Source of the DNA: Curtobacterium sp. SGAir0471
Lineage (GTDB): Bacteria; Actinomycetota; Actinomycetes; Actinomycetales; Microbacteriaceae
DNA: 64,000 nt
Assembly (NCBI RefSeq): GCF_005490985.1
Contig: NZ_CP027869.1
Location: forward strand, 3,410,001 to 3,474,000
Direction of reading: 5' to 3'
Below the pieces are notes generated by a model. It did no database searches. It was not told the origin of the DNA and worked only from the letters and a program-made list of their open reading frames with translations. Below, one piece after another: positions 33,539 to 43,636 of this stretch. Made by a program: the position numbers and the translations under genes. Numbering within the stretch: position 1 is the first letter of the stretch; the number at the start of each line of letters is the position of its first letter.

Positions 33539-34311
33539 CCCTCCTGTGTACCCGCACCGGCACCGAGGAACCAGTCCCGCGGGTGGGGGTCGGCGGTCAG
33601 CTCGCGCCGCTCGGACGTCGGCGCCGCCCAGGACGCCGCGTTCGCGAGCACCCGCTGGACGTCCTGGTGGTGGTAGACGGGGTACTCCTGGTCGCCCGGC
33701 GAGAAGTAGAAGACCCGGCCGAGGCCGCGGCGGTAGGCGACCCCGGAGCGGAAGACCTCGCCGCCGGCGAACGTCGACAGGAAGACCTCCTCGTCGGGGC
33801 GGGGGATGTCGAAGTACTCGCCGTACATCTCCTGGCGGTCGATGACGATCGGGTGCGGGACGCCGGCTGCGATGGGGTGCTCGGGTGCGATCGTCCAGAC
33901 GAGCTCGCGCTCCCCGTCGTTCCGCCACTTCAGGGAGCACGTGGTGCCCATCAGCCGCGTGAACGGCTTCGAGTAGTGCCCGGAGTGCAGCACGACCAGG
34001 CCCATGCCGGCGTGCACGGCCTCGACGACCCGGGTGACGACCTCGTCGGCGACGTCCTGGTGGGCGACGTGTCCCCACCAGAACAGCACGTCGGTCTGCG
34101 CGAGCCGCTCGGCGGTCAGGCCGTGCTCGGGCTCCTGCAGCGTGGTGGTGCTGACCGACGCCTCGGGGTGGTGCTCCCGGAGCGCGGCGGCGATCACGGT
34201 GTGCATGCCGTCGGGGTAGTGCCCGAGCACGGTCGCGTCACCGCGGCTCTCGTGCACGTTCTCGTTCCAGACGACGATGTTCAGGGGGCGGCTCTCGGTC
34301 GGCGCTGACAT
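33535..34311 (-). CDS. ThuA-like (glutamine-amidotransferase-fold) protein
   Basis: The 258-residue protein belongs to the ThuA family (DUF1037): IVVWNENVHESRGDATVLGHYPD split by turns, LFWWGHVAHQDVADEV, LVVLHSGHYSKPF and RVFYFSPGDQEYPVY. ThuA of rhizobia is linked to trehalose use, but most members have no assigned reaction. TAGCGT (34324-34319, leftward) lies 7 nt before the ATG, a leaderless layout. It is followed, with stop/start overlap, by the GAF-phosphatase gene. Confidence 0.88.
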   Translation of the reverse strand: MSAPTESRPLNIVVWNENVHESRGDATVLGHYPDGMHTVIAAALREHHPEASVSTTTLQEPEHGLTAERLAQTDVLFWWGHVAHQDVADEVVTRVVEAVHAGMGLVVLHSGHYSKPFTRLMGTTCSLKWRNDGERELVWTIAPEHPIAAGVPHPIVIDRQEMYGEYFDIPRPDEEVFLSTFAGGEVFRSGVAYRRGLGRVFYFSPGDQEYPVYHHQDVQRVLANAASWAAPTSERRELTADPHPRDWFLGAGAGTQEG

Positions 34312-34351
34312 GTCCCCGACGCTACCCGCTCCCCGGGTCGAATCGATACGA

Positions 34352-34386
34352 CCGGTGGTGTGTCGGGGTTGTGTCGGTACCACCGG
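34352..34386. promoter_or_regulatory. Inverted repeat CCGGTGGT/ACCACCGG with GTGTCGGGG repeats
   Basis: An 8-bp dyad with a 19-nt gap lies in the divergent promoter region between ThuA and the DUF3817 gene. GTGTCGGGG-like units recur at about 34360, 34371 and 34391. It may be an operator; no regulator is adjacent. Confidence 0.35.
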
Positions 34387-34431
34387 GGGCGTGTCGGGGG
34401 TTCTCCCGGACGGGTGCGCGACCATGTGGGC

Positions 34432-34884
34432 ATGACCCCTCGCTCCCTGTTCCGCGCCGCTGCCGTGGCCGAACTCGTGACCTGGACGCTCCTGATCGCC
34501 GGGATGGTGCTGAAGTACGGACTGGACGCAGGCGACTGGGGCGTGCGGATCGGCGGGAGCATCCACGGGTTCGTGTTCCTGGCGTACCTCGTGGTGACGA
34601 CCGTCGTCGCGGTGAACCAGCGCTGGTCCGTCGGAACGCTCGTGCTCGGCTGGGTCAGTGCCGTCGTGCCGTACGCCACCGTGCCGTTCGAGGTCGCGGT
34701 CGCCCGGCGCGGCATGCTCGAGGGTCCGTGGCGCCGGTCGCCCGACGACCGCTCGGGGCTCTGGGACCGCCTGCTGTTCTTCGTGGTGCGTCGCCCCGCG
34801 GTGTCGGCCGGCATCGGTGTCGTCGCCGTCGCGCTGGTCTTCTCGGCGCTCCTCGTCGTCGGCCCCCCGGTGCCGAAGGGCTGA
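34432..34884 (+). CDS. DUF3817 membrane protein
   Basis: The 150-residue protein has the DUF3817 layout: LFRAAAVAELVTWTLLIAGM, then GGSIHGFVFLAYLVVTTVVA and two more hydrophobic helices, with the buried His of SIHG conserved. Function unknown. The start at 34432 removes an arginine-rich extension in the same frame. A repeat-rich region and a dispersed hairpin follow. Confidence 0.8.
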   Translation: MTPRSLFRAAAVAELVTWTLLIAGMVLKYGLDAGDWGVRIGGSIHGFVFLAYLVVTTVVAVNQRWSVGTLVLGWVSAVVPYATVPFEVAVARRGMLEGPWRRSPDDRSGLWDRLLFFVVRRPAVSAGIGVVAVALVFSALLVVGPPVPKG

Positions 34885-34912
34885 TGCGGCGCGCTGCTGC
34901 CGCGCCGGCGCA

Positions 34913-35043
34913 AGGTCGCCAGGTCGCCAGGTCGCCAAATCGCCAGGTCGCCCGGTCGCCAGGTCGCACGACGTGCCGCCCACGGTCGCTCCGGTCGCAC
35001 GACGTGCCGCTCACCTTCGGCCGCGACGGCATGTCGTGCGACC
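34913..35043. repeat. Seven tandem 8-bp units plus three copies of a 16-bp motif
   Basis: From 34913 to 34968, seven 8-bp units (consensus AGGTCGCC) stand in perfect register, some with substitutions. They run into GGTCGCACGACRTGCC, found at 34962-34977, 34993-35008 and, inverted, 35028-35043; the last two form a 16-bp stem with one mismatch. A G-rich low-complexity stretch follows to 35110. This 292-bp gap contains no gene. Confidence 0.75.
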
Positions 35044-35118
35044 AGAACGGACCGGGCGGGGCGAGCCGGGGCGGGGCCGGGCGTGGCGGGGCGGGGCGGG
35101 ACAGGGCGGGCCGACGAC

Positions 35119-35160
35119 GGACGGGAGGCGCGGTGCCGGCTGGCACCGCGCCTCCCGTCC
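35119..35160 (-). terminator. Dispersed hairpin, subfamily A, after icd
   Basis: GGACGGGAGGCGCGGTGCC (35119-35137) pairs perfectly over 19 bp with 35142-35160, leaving a 4-nt loop. It lies 16 bp past the stop of the leftward isocitrate dehydrogenase gene, the longest perfect stem of this family here. Confidence 0.8.
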
Positions 35161-35176
35161 GTGGGTGGGTGCGTCC

Positions 35177-37387
<2,211 letters not shown>

Positions 37388-37501
37388 GCTGGCGGGTACT
37401 CCCTTGTTCGACCGTGCCGGACCTCGGTCCGTCCACGGTACTCGCGGCGCGGATTCTCTCGACGTCAAGATACCCGGTCCGGACCCCGCCGTGGCAGGGC
37501 G

Positions 37502-37990
37502 TCAGACGGTGATCCGGAACACCCGGACGCCGGCGGCACGGAGCCCCGCGGTGCCGAGCCGGGTCCGCATGCTCCGGAAGGGGCGCTTGAAGCCCGAGCG
37601 GGCCGAGGCCACGCCGATCTGGTGGAGGACCTCGGAGGTCAGCGTGCGCTCCACCTTGGGTGCCAGCCGGGTGACGCCCGAGACCGTGATCACGATGCGC
37701 ACGGCGTTCGGTGCGAGCAGCGGCGCGATGAGCTCGGCGGCCTCCTGCGCCCGGTGGAACGCGGGGTCGTCGCCGGGGCGTCGGATCGCGATGACCGCCA
37801 GGTCGGCCTCGGCGTGGTCGTCGGGATCGGGCAGGTCGTCCACCCCCACCACCCGCATGCGCGCGGCGTCCACACCCGCACGGACGGCCGAGGCCCGGAG
37901 CACGGGGAGCAGCTCCTGGGTGCCCGCGAGCACGACCTCGGCGGTCGCGAGGTCGATGGGTTCGTGTCGCTCCCGCGGCGTTCGGGCCAT
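37502..37990 (-). CDS. Hypothetical protein (162 aa)
   Basis: The protein has an alpha/beta look (AEVVLAGTQELLPVLR; MRVVGVDDLPDPDD; ADLAVIAIRRPGDD; AVRIVITVSGV) and a basic C-terminal third (SARSGFKRPFRSMRTRLG). I do not recognise a family. A GGAAGGA site precedes the ATG by about 9 nt. It lies between icd and the M23 peptidase with no evident partner. Confidence 0.7.
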   Translation of the reverse strand: MARTPRERHEPIDLATAEVVLAGTQELLPVLRASAVRAGVDAARMRVVGVDDLPDPDDHAEADLAVIAIRRPGDDPAFHRAQEAAELIAPLLAPNAVRIVITVSGVTRLAPKVERTLTSEVLHQIGVASARSGFKRPFRSMRTRLGTAGLRAAGVRVFRITV

Positions 37991-38152
37991 GGCGCAGGTC
38001 CTTCCGGTCGCTGGACTCGGACACTACCGACGAGACGTCCAGCAGGCACGCAGCGGCGGTGACACGTCAGCGGACTGCCAGGCGTTCGGTAACGGGGAGA
38101 TCACGGAAGGGCCTGTACAAAGCGACAGACTCGTGCAGAATGGTCTGCGGCC

Positions 38153-39238
38153 ATGACGACGACACACGACACAGACCAGCAGCAGGAGCCGGGCACCCCG
38201 GTCGTGCACCTGTCCCGTCGCGCTGCCCTCGAGGCCGAGCGCGCCGCAGCCGGGAAGCCGGCTCGCCGCTCCCGCCCTCCCCGTCCCGCCCGCCCGGAGG
38301 CCACACCGGCGGTCGCGAGCGGCTCCCCCGCAGCGACGACCGCGAGCGAGCCCGCCGCGACCGTGACCACAACTGCGGCCACACCGGCACCGGCACCCCA
38401 CGCGGTCCCGGTCGCAGCACACTCGAGTCGTCGCGCGTCCGAGGCGCGCGCCAGCACCGAGCACGTCGACGCCCGGATCACCCGGATCGTCCGCCGCAGC
38501 ACCCCGAAGCCCCCGACGGCACGTCCCGCCCGGGCGCGCAGCACGCACCGCGCCAGCCGGATCACGCTCACGAGCGCCGCTGCCGCCCTCGCGATGTTCG
38601 CCGCCTCGGCGATGCCCGCCCACGCCAGCGCCGGGACGTCGACGGCCACCTCGACCCTGGCGCCGCAGGTGCGCACGCAGGACTACGCGGTGACCCAGGC
38701 GGTCACGGCCGCCACGCTCGACCGCGACGACTTCACCGTCGGTGGCGGGCAGCAGGTCGTCGTCGCGGGCGACGGCAGCACCGAGGGTGCGGTCTCCTAC
38801 GGCGGCGAGGTCCGCTCGCCCTTCCCGGGTCCGGTGCGGATGAGCTCGGGCTTCGGCTACCGCTCGGCCCCGTGCGCCGCGTGCTCCTCCCTCCACCAGG
38901 GCCTCGACTTCAACCCCGGCATGGGCGCTCCGATCGGTGCCGTCGCAGCCGGCAAGGTCCGGGTCTCGGGCACCTACTTCTCGTACGGCACCGCGGTGAT
39001 CATCGACCACGTGATCGACGGCCGTCGCGTGTCGACCCTCTACGGGCACATGATCCCGGGCTCCTCGCCGCTGCGGGCCGGTGACACGGTCGCCGCCGGG
39101 CAGTTCATCGGCAAGGTCGGTTCCTCCGGCGTCTCGACCGGTGCGCACCTGCACCTCGAGGTGCTCATGGACGGCGTCACGCCGATCGATCCCGAGGCCT
39201 GGCTCGAGGCGCGGATCGGCCGCTCGCTCACCATCTGA
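38153..39238 (+). CDS. M23-family metallopeptidase, secreted or membrane anchored
   Basis: The 361-residue protein has a long Ala/Pro/Arg-rich N-terminus, a hydrophobic stretch near 140-165 (LTSAAAALAMFAASAM) and a C-terminal lysostaphin-type domain. Zinc-binding motifs are HQGLDFN (about 250) and HLHLE (about 333). Such enzymes cut peptidoglycan cross-bridges or act as amidase activators. The long basic pre-signal region is unusual for a classical signal peptide and may delay or change export. The 160 bp before it hold no gene. Confidence 0.92.
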   Translation: MTTTHDTDQQQEPGTPVVHLSRRAALEAERAAAGKPARRSRPPRPARPEATPAVASGSPAATTASEPAATVTTTAATPAPAPHAVPVAAHSSRRASEARASTEHVDARITRIVRRSTPKPPTARPARARSTHRASRITLTSAAAALAMFAASAMPAHASAGTSTATSTLAPQVRTQDYAVTQAVTAATLDRDDFTVGGGQQVVVAGDGSTEGAVSYGGEVRSPFPGPVRMSSGFGYRSAPCAACSSLHQGLDFNPGMGAPIGAVAAGKVRVSGTYFSYGTAVIIDHVIDGRRVSTLYGHMIPGSSPLRAGDTVAAGQFIGKVGSSGVSTGAHLHLEVLMDGVTPIDPEAWLEARIGRSLTI

Positions 39239-39440
39239 CCCGGGCTCCCCACCCGGAGCGACGACCCCACCCGCGCCGACGACCCGGCGGCTCCGCTGCC
39301 GTCCCGCGCCGCGTGCCCCGGACCCACAGCACTCGCGCAGCAGCGGTGCGGCGACGTCCCAGCGGACCTGTGCAGGATCACAGCATGGACGATCACCACA
39401 GACCGCCCGCCCGTCGTCGACCCTCGGGGGTGTCCCGCTG

Positions 39441-40769
39441 ATGGACGCCGACACCTGGATCGCCTTCGGGCTCGTCATCCTCTTCGTGCTCGTCGGTGGT
39501 GTCTTCGCCGCTGCGGAGATCGCCCTCGTCTCGCTCCGCGAGTCCCAGCTGCAGCAGCTCGAGCGCCGGGGTTCCCGCGGCGCCCGGGTCGCCGCGCTCG
39601 GCCGTGACCCCAACCGGTTCCTGTCGGCCGTGCAGATCGGCGTCACCGTCGCCGGGTTCTTCTCGGCCGCCTACGGTGCGTCCTCGATCGCCCCGGACGT
39701 CGCACCGCTGCTGTCCGACCTCGGACTCGACCAGGGTGCGGCCGAGGCCGTCGCGCTGGTCCTGATGACGCTGGTCATCGCGTACCTGTCGCTCGTGTTC
39801 GGCGAGCTCGTGCCCAAGCGCCTCGCCCTGCAGCGCGCCGAGGGCTTCTCGATGGCCGTCGCACCGACGCTCGACCGCTTCGCGACCCTGATGCGCCCGG
39901 TGATCTGGGTGCTGTCGAAGACCACGAACGGCGTCGTCCGGCTGCTCGGCGGCGACCCGGACGCCCGCAGCGAGTCGATGAGCACCGAGGAGCTCCGGGG
40001 CCTGGTCGAGGACCACGACGCCATCGACGCGCAGGGCCGACGCATCGCCCGGAGCGCGCTCGACGCCGGTGACCGGATCCTCCGCGAGTCGATGCGCCCC
40101 TGGTACGACGTCTCGACCATCGACGCGTCGCTGAGCATCGCCGACGCGACCGACCATGCCATCGAGGTCGGTCACACCCGGTACCTGGTCACCGAGGGCT
40201 CCCGCGACGACGTCTCGGGCTTCGTGCACCTGCGCGACCTGCTCCGTCCGACCGACCCGACGGCGCCGGTCTCGACGCTCGTCCGCCCGGTGCTCGCACT
40301 GCCGGAGACGAAGTCGCTGTCGAGCGCGATCGCGGACATGCGCACCGAGGGCCACCAGATCGCACTCGTCGTGGACGAGTACGGCGGCAGCGCCGGCATG
40401 GTCACGCTCGAGGCGCTGCTCGAGGACCTGGTCGGCCGCATCAGGGACGAATGGGACGCAGCTGAGTACGACCCGGCGGCGGCCCGGGCCGACGGCATCG
40501 ACGGTGCGACCGTGCTCGAGGACCTCGCGGCCGACGGCGGCCCCCAGCTGCCGGACGGCGACTACGAGACCGTCGGCGGGCTCGTGCAGGTGCACCTCGA
40601 CCGGGTCCCGCAGGTCGGCGACGTCGTCTACGCCGGCGAGCACCGCCTCGAGGTCACCGAGATGGACGGGCACCGCGTGGCCCGGGTACGGGTCACGGCG
40701 CGGGCGGCGGACGCCGCGGCGACGCCGTCGGCCACCGAGCCGGTGCGCGCGACCCCGCCCGTCGCCTGA
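39441..40769 (+). CDS. CNNM/CorC-type transporter-associated protein (DUF21 + CBS + CorC_HlyC)
   Basis: The 442-residue protein has the DUF21 membrane domain (WIAFGLVILFVLVGGVFAAAE; GVTVAGFFSAAYG), paired CBS domains (STEELRGLV; LVVDEYGGSAGMVTLEALLED) and a C-terminal CorC_HlyC domain (DYETVGGLV). Homologues export Mg2+ or Co2+. The ATG at 39441 begins right at the membrane helix. A subfamily A hairpin follows its stop. Confidence 0.92.
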   Translation: MDADTWIAFGLVILFVLVGGVFAAAEIALVSLRESQLQQLERRGSRGARVAALGRDPNRFLSAVQIGVTVAGFFSAAYGASSIAPDVAPLLSDLGLDQGAAEAVALVLMTLVIAYLSLVFGELVPKRLALQRAEGFSMAVAPTLDRFATLMRPVIWVLSKTTNGVVRLLGGDPDARSESMSTEELRGLVEDHDAIDAQGRRIARSALDAGDRILRESMRPWYDVSTIDASLSIADATDHAIEVGHTRYLVTEGSRDDVSGFVHLRDLLRPTDPTAPVSTLVRPVLALPETKSLSSAIADMRTEGHQIALVVDEYGGSAGMVTLEALLEDLVGRIRDEWDAAEYDPAAARADGIDGATVLEDLAADGGPQLPDGDYETVGGLVQVHLDRVPQVGDVVYAGEHRLEVTEMDGHRVARVRVTARAADAAATPSATEPVRATPPVA

Positions 40770-40783
40770 CCGGTCCGACCACC

Positions 40784-40825
40784 GGACGGGAGGCGCGGTG
40801 CCGGCCCGCACCGCGCCTCCCGTCC
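40784..40825 (+). terminator. Dispersed hairpin, subfamily A, after the CNNM gene
   Basis: GGACGGGAGGCGCGGTGC (40784-40801) pairs perfectly over 18 bp with 40808-40825; loop cggccc. It lies 15 bp after the stop codon. Confidence 0.8.
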
Positions 40826-41008
40826 GTCACCGGTCCCGCAGCGCTCGCCGGTCGCGCGGGTCCCGCGTCGCGAGACGCCCGGTGGTCCACGAGACGCCGC
40901 CGGTTCCGGCGGCGTCCCGGTCGTTCGGCGGCATCTGGCTCCCCCGGCGCCGTGGCGGGTACCGGCGGTGCCTGTCGCCGCGACCGCACCGCCACGTACG
41001 CTCGTCGC

Positions 41009-41914
41009 ATGGGTATCGACGTGCGCAACGAGATCCGTGACTTCCTGTCCTCACGACGGGCACGGCTCACCCCCGACGAGGTCGGGATGCCGTCGTTCGG
41101 CGGCGGTGTGCGCCGCGTCCCCGGGCTGCGCCGCCACGAGGTCGCGATGCTCGCCGGGGTGAGCGTCGACTACTACACGCGGCTCGAGCGCGGGTCGCTC
41201 AAGGGCGTCTCGGACAGCGTGCTCGAGGGCCTCGCGGGTGCGCTGCAGCTCGACGAGGACGAACGGGTGCACCTGTTCGACCTCGCACGGCTGGCGAACG
41301 CCGGCGTGAAGGTCATGCACCGGAACGTGCCGACGCGGGTCCGACCGGGGGTGCAGCGCCTGCTCGATGCGATCACCGGGGCGCCCGCGTGGGTGCGGAA
41401 CGAGCGCGGCGACGTCGTCGCGACGAACGAGCTCGGCCGCGCACTGTACGCACCGATGTTCGCGGGGCCGGGGCGTCCCGTGAACACCGCGCGGTTCACG
41501 TTCCTCGACCCGGCCGCGCGCGACTTCTTCCCCGACTGGGCCGCGACCGCGCGCGAGGCGGTGGCAGTCCTCCGCGCCGCCGCCGTCGCGAACCCCTGCG
41601 AGCCCGGGCTGGTGACGCTCGTCGGTGAGCTCTCCACCCGGAGCGAGGAGTTCCGCGGCTGGTGGGCGGCGCACGACGTCCGGGTGCACCGACGGGGTGG
41701 CAAGCGCATCGCGCACCCGATCGTCGGCGAGCTGCAGCTCGACTTCGAGGCGCTCGAGCTCGTCGCCGACCCGGGACTGACGATGTTCACGTACTCGGCG
41801 GAGCCGGGCAGTGCGTCGGAGCGGTCGCTCGCACTGCTGGGGACCTGGGCCGCGACCGAGCGGTCCGAGCGGCTCGCCGCGGTGCGTGCCGGCGATGCGG
41901 AGCAGGACGACTGA
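41009..41914 (+). CDS. XRE-family regulator with MmyB-like ligand-binding domain
   Basis: The 301-residue protein has an N-terminal HTH (RRVPGLRRHEVAMLAGVS then YYTRLERG) and the MmyB-like sensor domain (VRNERGDVVATNELGRALY; RPVNTARFTFLDPAARDFF). The start MGIDVRNEIRDFLSSRRARL fits the family. TACGCT at 40997-41002 lies 6 nt before the ATG, a leaderless layout. A close paralogue begins at 56943. No obvious divergent target is adjacent. Confidence 0.92.
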   Translation: MGIDVRNEIRDFLSSRRARLTPDEVGMPSFGGGVRRVPGLRRHEVAMLAGVSVDYYTRLERGSLKGVSDSVLEGLAGALQLDEDERVHLFDLARLANAGVKVMHRNVPTRVRPGVQRLLDAITGAPAWVRNERGDVVATNELGRALYAPMFAGPGRPVNTARFTFLDPAARDFFPDWAATAREAVAVLRAAAVANPCEPGLVTLVGELSTRSEEFRGWWAAHDVRVHRRGGKRIAHPIVGELQLDFEALELVADPGLTMFTYSAEPGSASERSLALLGTWAATERSERLAAVRAGDAEQDD

Positions 41915-41956
41915 CCTGCCGGGCCGCGCGTCCTGGGTGAGCGCGGTCGGACGGCG

Positions 41957-42199
41957 TCAGGGTGCCGTCGGTCCCGTCGGACGGTCACGGTCGCGGTCGT
42001 CGGTGTCGTCGTCGCCGAGCGTGTCGACGAGCGCGTCCACGCGGAGCCGGTCGATGCGCAGTTCCTTCTCGATCGCGGTCAGCCGCAGCACCCGGACCGC
42101 GGCGAACACGAGCACGATGAGCGCGATGACGAGCACGAGCAGCAGCAGCACGACCGCCAGGTAGACGAGACTGACGACGGCGAATCCCCCGGAGAGCAT
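41957..42199 (-). CDS. Small membrane hypothetical protein (80 aa)
   Basis: One long hydrophobic helix (VVSLVYLAVVLLLLVLVIAL continuing for a few residues) is followed by a charged helix (LRLTAIEKELRIDRLRVDAL) and a disordered acidic tail. TAGCGT (42211-42206, leftward) lies 6 nt before the ATG, a leaderless layout. It is divergent from the gene at 42239. Function unknown. Confidence 0.7.
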   Translation of the reverse strand: MLSGGFAVVSLVYLAVVLLLLVLVIALIVLVFAAVRVLRLTAIEKELRIDRLRVDALVDTLGDDDTDDRDRDRPTGPTAP

Positions 42200-42238
42200 G
42201 CAGCGACGCTAGCAGGGACGCTCCGTAGGGTGGGAACG

Positions 42239-42898
42239 GTGACGACGATGCCGGCGGACGGGGACCTCGCGGCGCTCGTGCGTCGACACCGCCGCCCGGA
42301 GCCGTCGTTCGTGCGCGCGGTGGCGAAGGCCCTCGGCGACGCCCGCACCGTGCACGAGGTCCGCCCGGGTCCGGTCTCGTACGTGCCCGCGGACCGCCGG
42401 GTCCTCAACGACACCGACGCCGACGGGGGCGCCGACGCCACGCTGCTGACCTTCCCGACCGTCGACACCCTCGCCGCGCTCGCGCTGCCCGCCGGTGGCC
42501 GCGTCGTGGTGCTCGCGCGCGATCCGGACCGTCTGCGCGCCGGGTGGCTCGCCGAGTACGCGTCCGAGGTGGTCGCCGCCGAGGCCGGGACGCTGCCGAC
42601 CGTCGACGCCCTCGCCTCACTCGTGGGCCCGTCCGCCGAGGTCCTGCACCTGCCGGTGCCGTTCACCTGCGTGGACGGCTTCGGCGAGGGGTACTACGCG
42701 CGACCGGAACGGCTGCTCGACGCCGACGTCCGCGCCGCAGATGCCGCATGGCGCCTGGTCGACGACCTGACCGCTCGCCGCTCGGTCGCCGCGCTGCGGA
42801 ACGCGCTCGCGTCGGGCGAGTGGGACGCCCGGTACGGCGTGCTCCGCCGGCAGCCGACGCTGGACGGGTCGGTCGTCCTGCTGCGCTCCGTCCCCTGA
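42239..42898 (+). CDS. Degenerate methyltransferase-like protein lacking the SAM-binding motif
   Basis: The 219-residue protein aligns in its C-terminal half with a class I methyltransferase family (WLAEYASEVVAAEAGTLPT; VPFTCVDGFGEGYYARPE; SGEWDARYGVLRRQPTLDGS). The N-terminal motif I, usually ALGDARTVVNVGAGAGSYEP, reads ALGDARTVHEVRPGPVSYVP, and the following strands are shortened. SAM binding is therefore doubtful. TAGGGT at 42226-42231 lies 7 nt before the GTG at 42239, which fixes the start; the in-frame GTG at 42230 lies inside that hexamer. Family comparison is from memory. Confidence 0.7.
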   Translation: MTTMPADGDLAALVRRHRRPEPSFVRAVAKALGDARTVHEVRPGPVSYVPADRRVLNDTDADGGADATLLTFPTVDTLAALALPAGGRVVVLARDPDRLRAGWLAEYASEVVAAEAGTLPTVDALASLVGPSAEVLHLPVPFTCVDGFGEGYYARPERLLDADVRAADAAWRLVDDLTARRSVAALRNALASGEWDARYGVLRRQPTLDGSVVLLRSVP

Positions 42899-42951
42899 CC
42901 GTTCCGCAGCCACGACACGCCCGGCTTGACACGCCGTCGTAGGCTGGGGTC

Positions 42952-43002
42952 GTGAGTCAGCAGGAGGTGGTCGGCGCGCAGAGCGCCGGCATCAGGGCGT
43001 GA
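42952..43002 (+). CDS. Candidate 16-codon leaderless upstream ORF before the FBP gene
   Basis: TAGGCT at 42940-42945 is followed, after exactly 6 nt, by GTG opening a 16-codon frame (VSQQEVVGAQSAGIRA) that stops at 43000-43002. The layout equals that of the leaderless genes in this window, so the transcript reaching the FBP gene may start with this peptide. The gap to the FBP start is 106 nt and contains partly complementary G+C-rich segments. Confidence 0.45.
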   Translation: MSQQEVVGAQSAGIRA

Positions 43003-43108
43003 CGCCCCCGGCTGTGCGCTCCGGCACGGCCGCGTTCGTCGAACCCTGACCACCCCTCTGCCCGTGCGGCGCGACACCGCGCCCGGGCCCGTCGAGAGCG
43101 ACCACACC

Positions 43109-43591
43109 GTGCTGCCCATCAGCGAGAAGACCATCCGTTCGTCCTTCGTCAACGCCTCCCGGAAGGAGGTCACCGATCTGACGCTGCCCACCGATCTCGA
43201 GACGCTGGACTGGGAGTCGCTCGACTTCCTCGGCTGGCGCGACCCGAAGACCGCTCGCCGTGCGTACGCCGTCGTCCCCACGCTCGAGGGCGACCTCGTC
43301 GGCATCCTGTTCCGGCAGGCCGAGGCGTCGCCGCGCGCTCGGGCCCAGTGCTCGTGGTGCCAGGACGTGAAGCTCCCCAACGACGTCGTGTTCTACGCCG
43401 CCAAGCGCGCGGGGAAGGCCGGCCGGAACGGCAACACCGTCGGGACGCTCGTCTGCCAGGACTTCCAGTGCTCCCGGAACGTCCGGCGCCCGGCCCCTCC
43501 GGCGTACGAGGGCTACGACGTCGAGGCCGCCCGGGCCCGGCGGATCGAGGACCTGCAGCTCCGGATCGCGTCCTTCGCCGCCGAGCTCTGA
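43109..43591 (+). CDS. FBP-domain zinc-finger protein (FusB-like, EF-G-binding)
   Basis: The 160-residue protein begins LPISEKTIRSSFVNASRKEV, the start of the FBP/FusB family, and has the C-terminal treble-clef zinc finger: CSWCQ, then GTLVCQDFQCSRNVRRP. FusB-type proteins bind elongation factor G and rescue it from fusidic acid; chromosomal homologues may have a general translation role. I use the GTG at 43109. A GTG at 43064 would add 15 unlike residues. A short leaderless ORF lies upstream. Confidence 0.85.
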   Translation: MLPISEKTIRSSFVNASRKEVTDLTLPTDLETLDWESLDFLGWRDPKTARRAYAVVPTLEGDLVGILFRQAEASPRARAQCSWCQDVKLPNDVVFYAAKRAGKAGRNGNTVGTLVCQDFQCSRNVRRPAPPAYEGYDVEAARARRIEDLQLRIASFAAEL

Positions 43592-43636
43592 CGCCGGGAA
43601 ACGCCGGCGTAACGCGGCAACCCTATGGTGTGGCGG

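Noticed and set aside
34913..34968. Short tandem array as a CRISPR
   Set aside because: Units are 8 bp with no spacers and no cas genes nearby; it is a simple tandem repeat.
42926..42945. TTGACA at 42926-42931 as the -35 of the TAGGCT element
   Set aside because: The gap to TAGGCT is only 8 nt, too short for a sigma-70 promoter; TAGGCT stands on its own merits.
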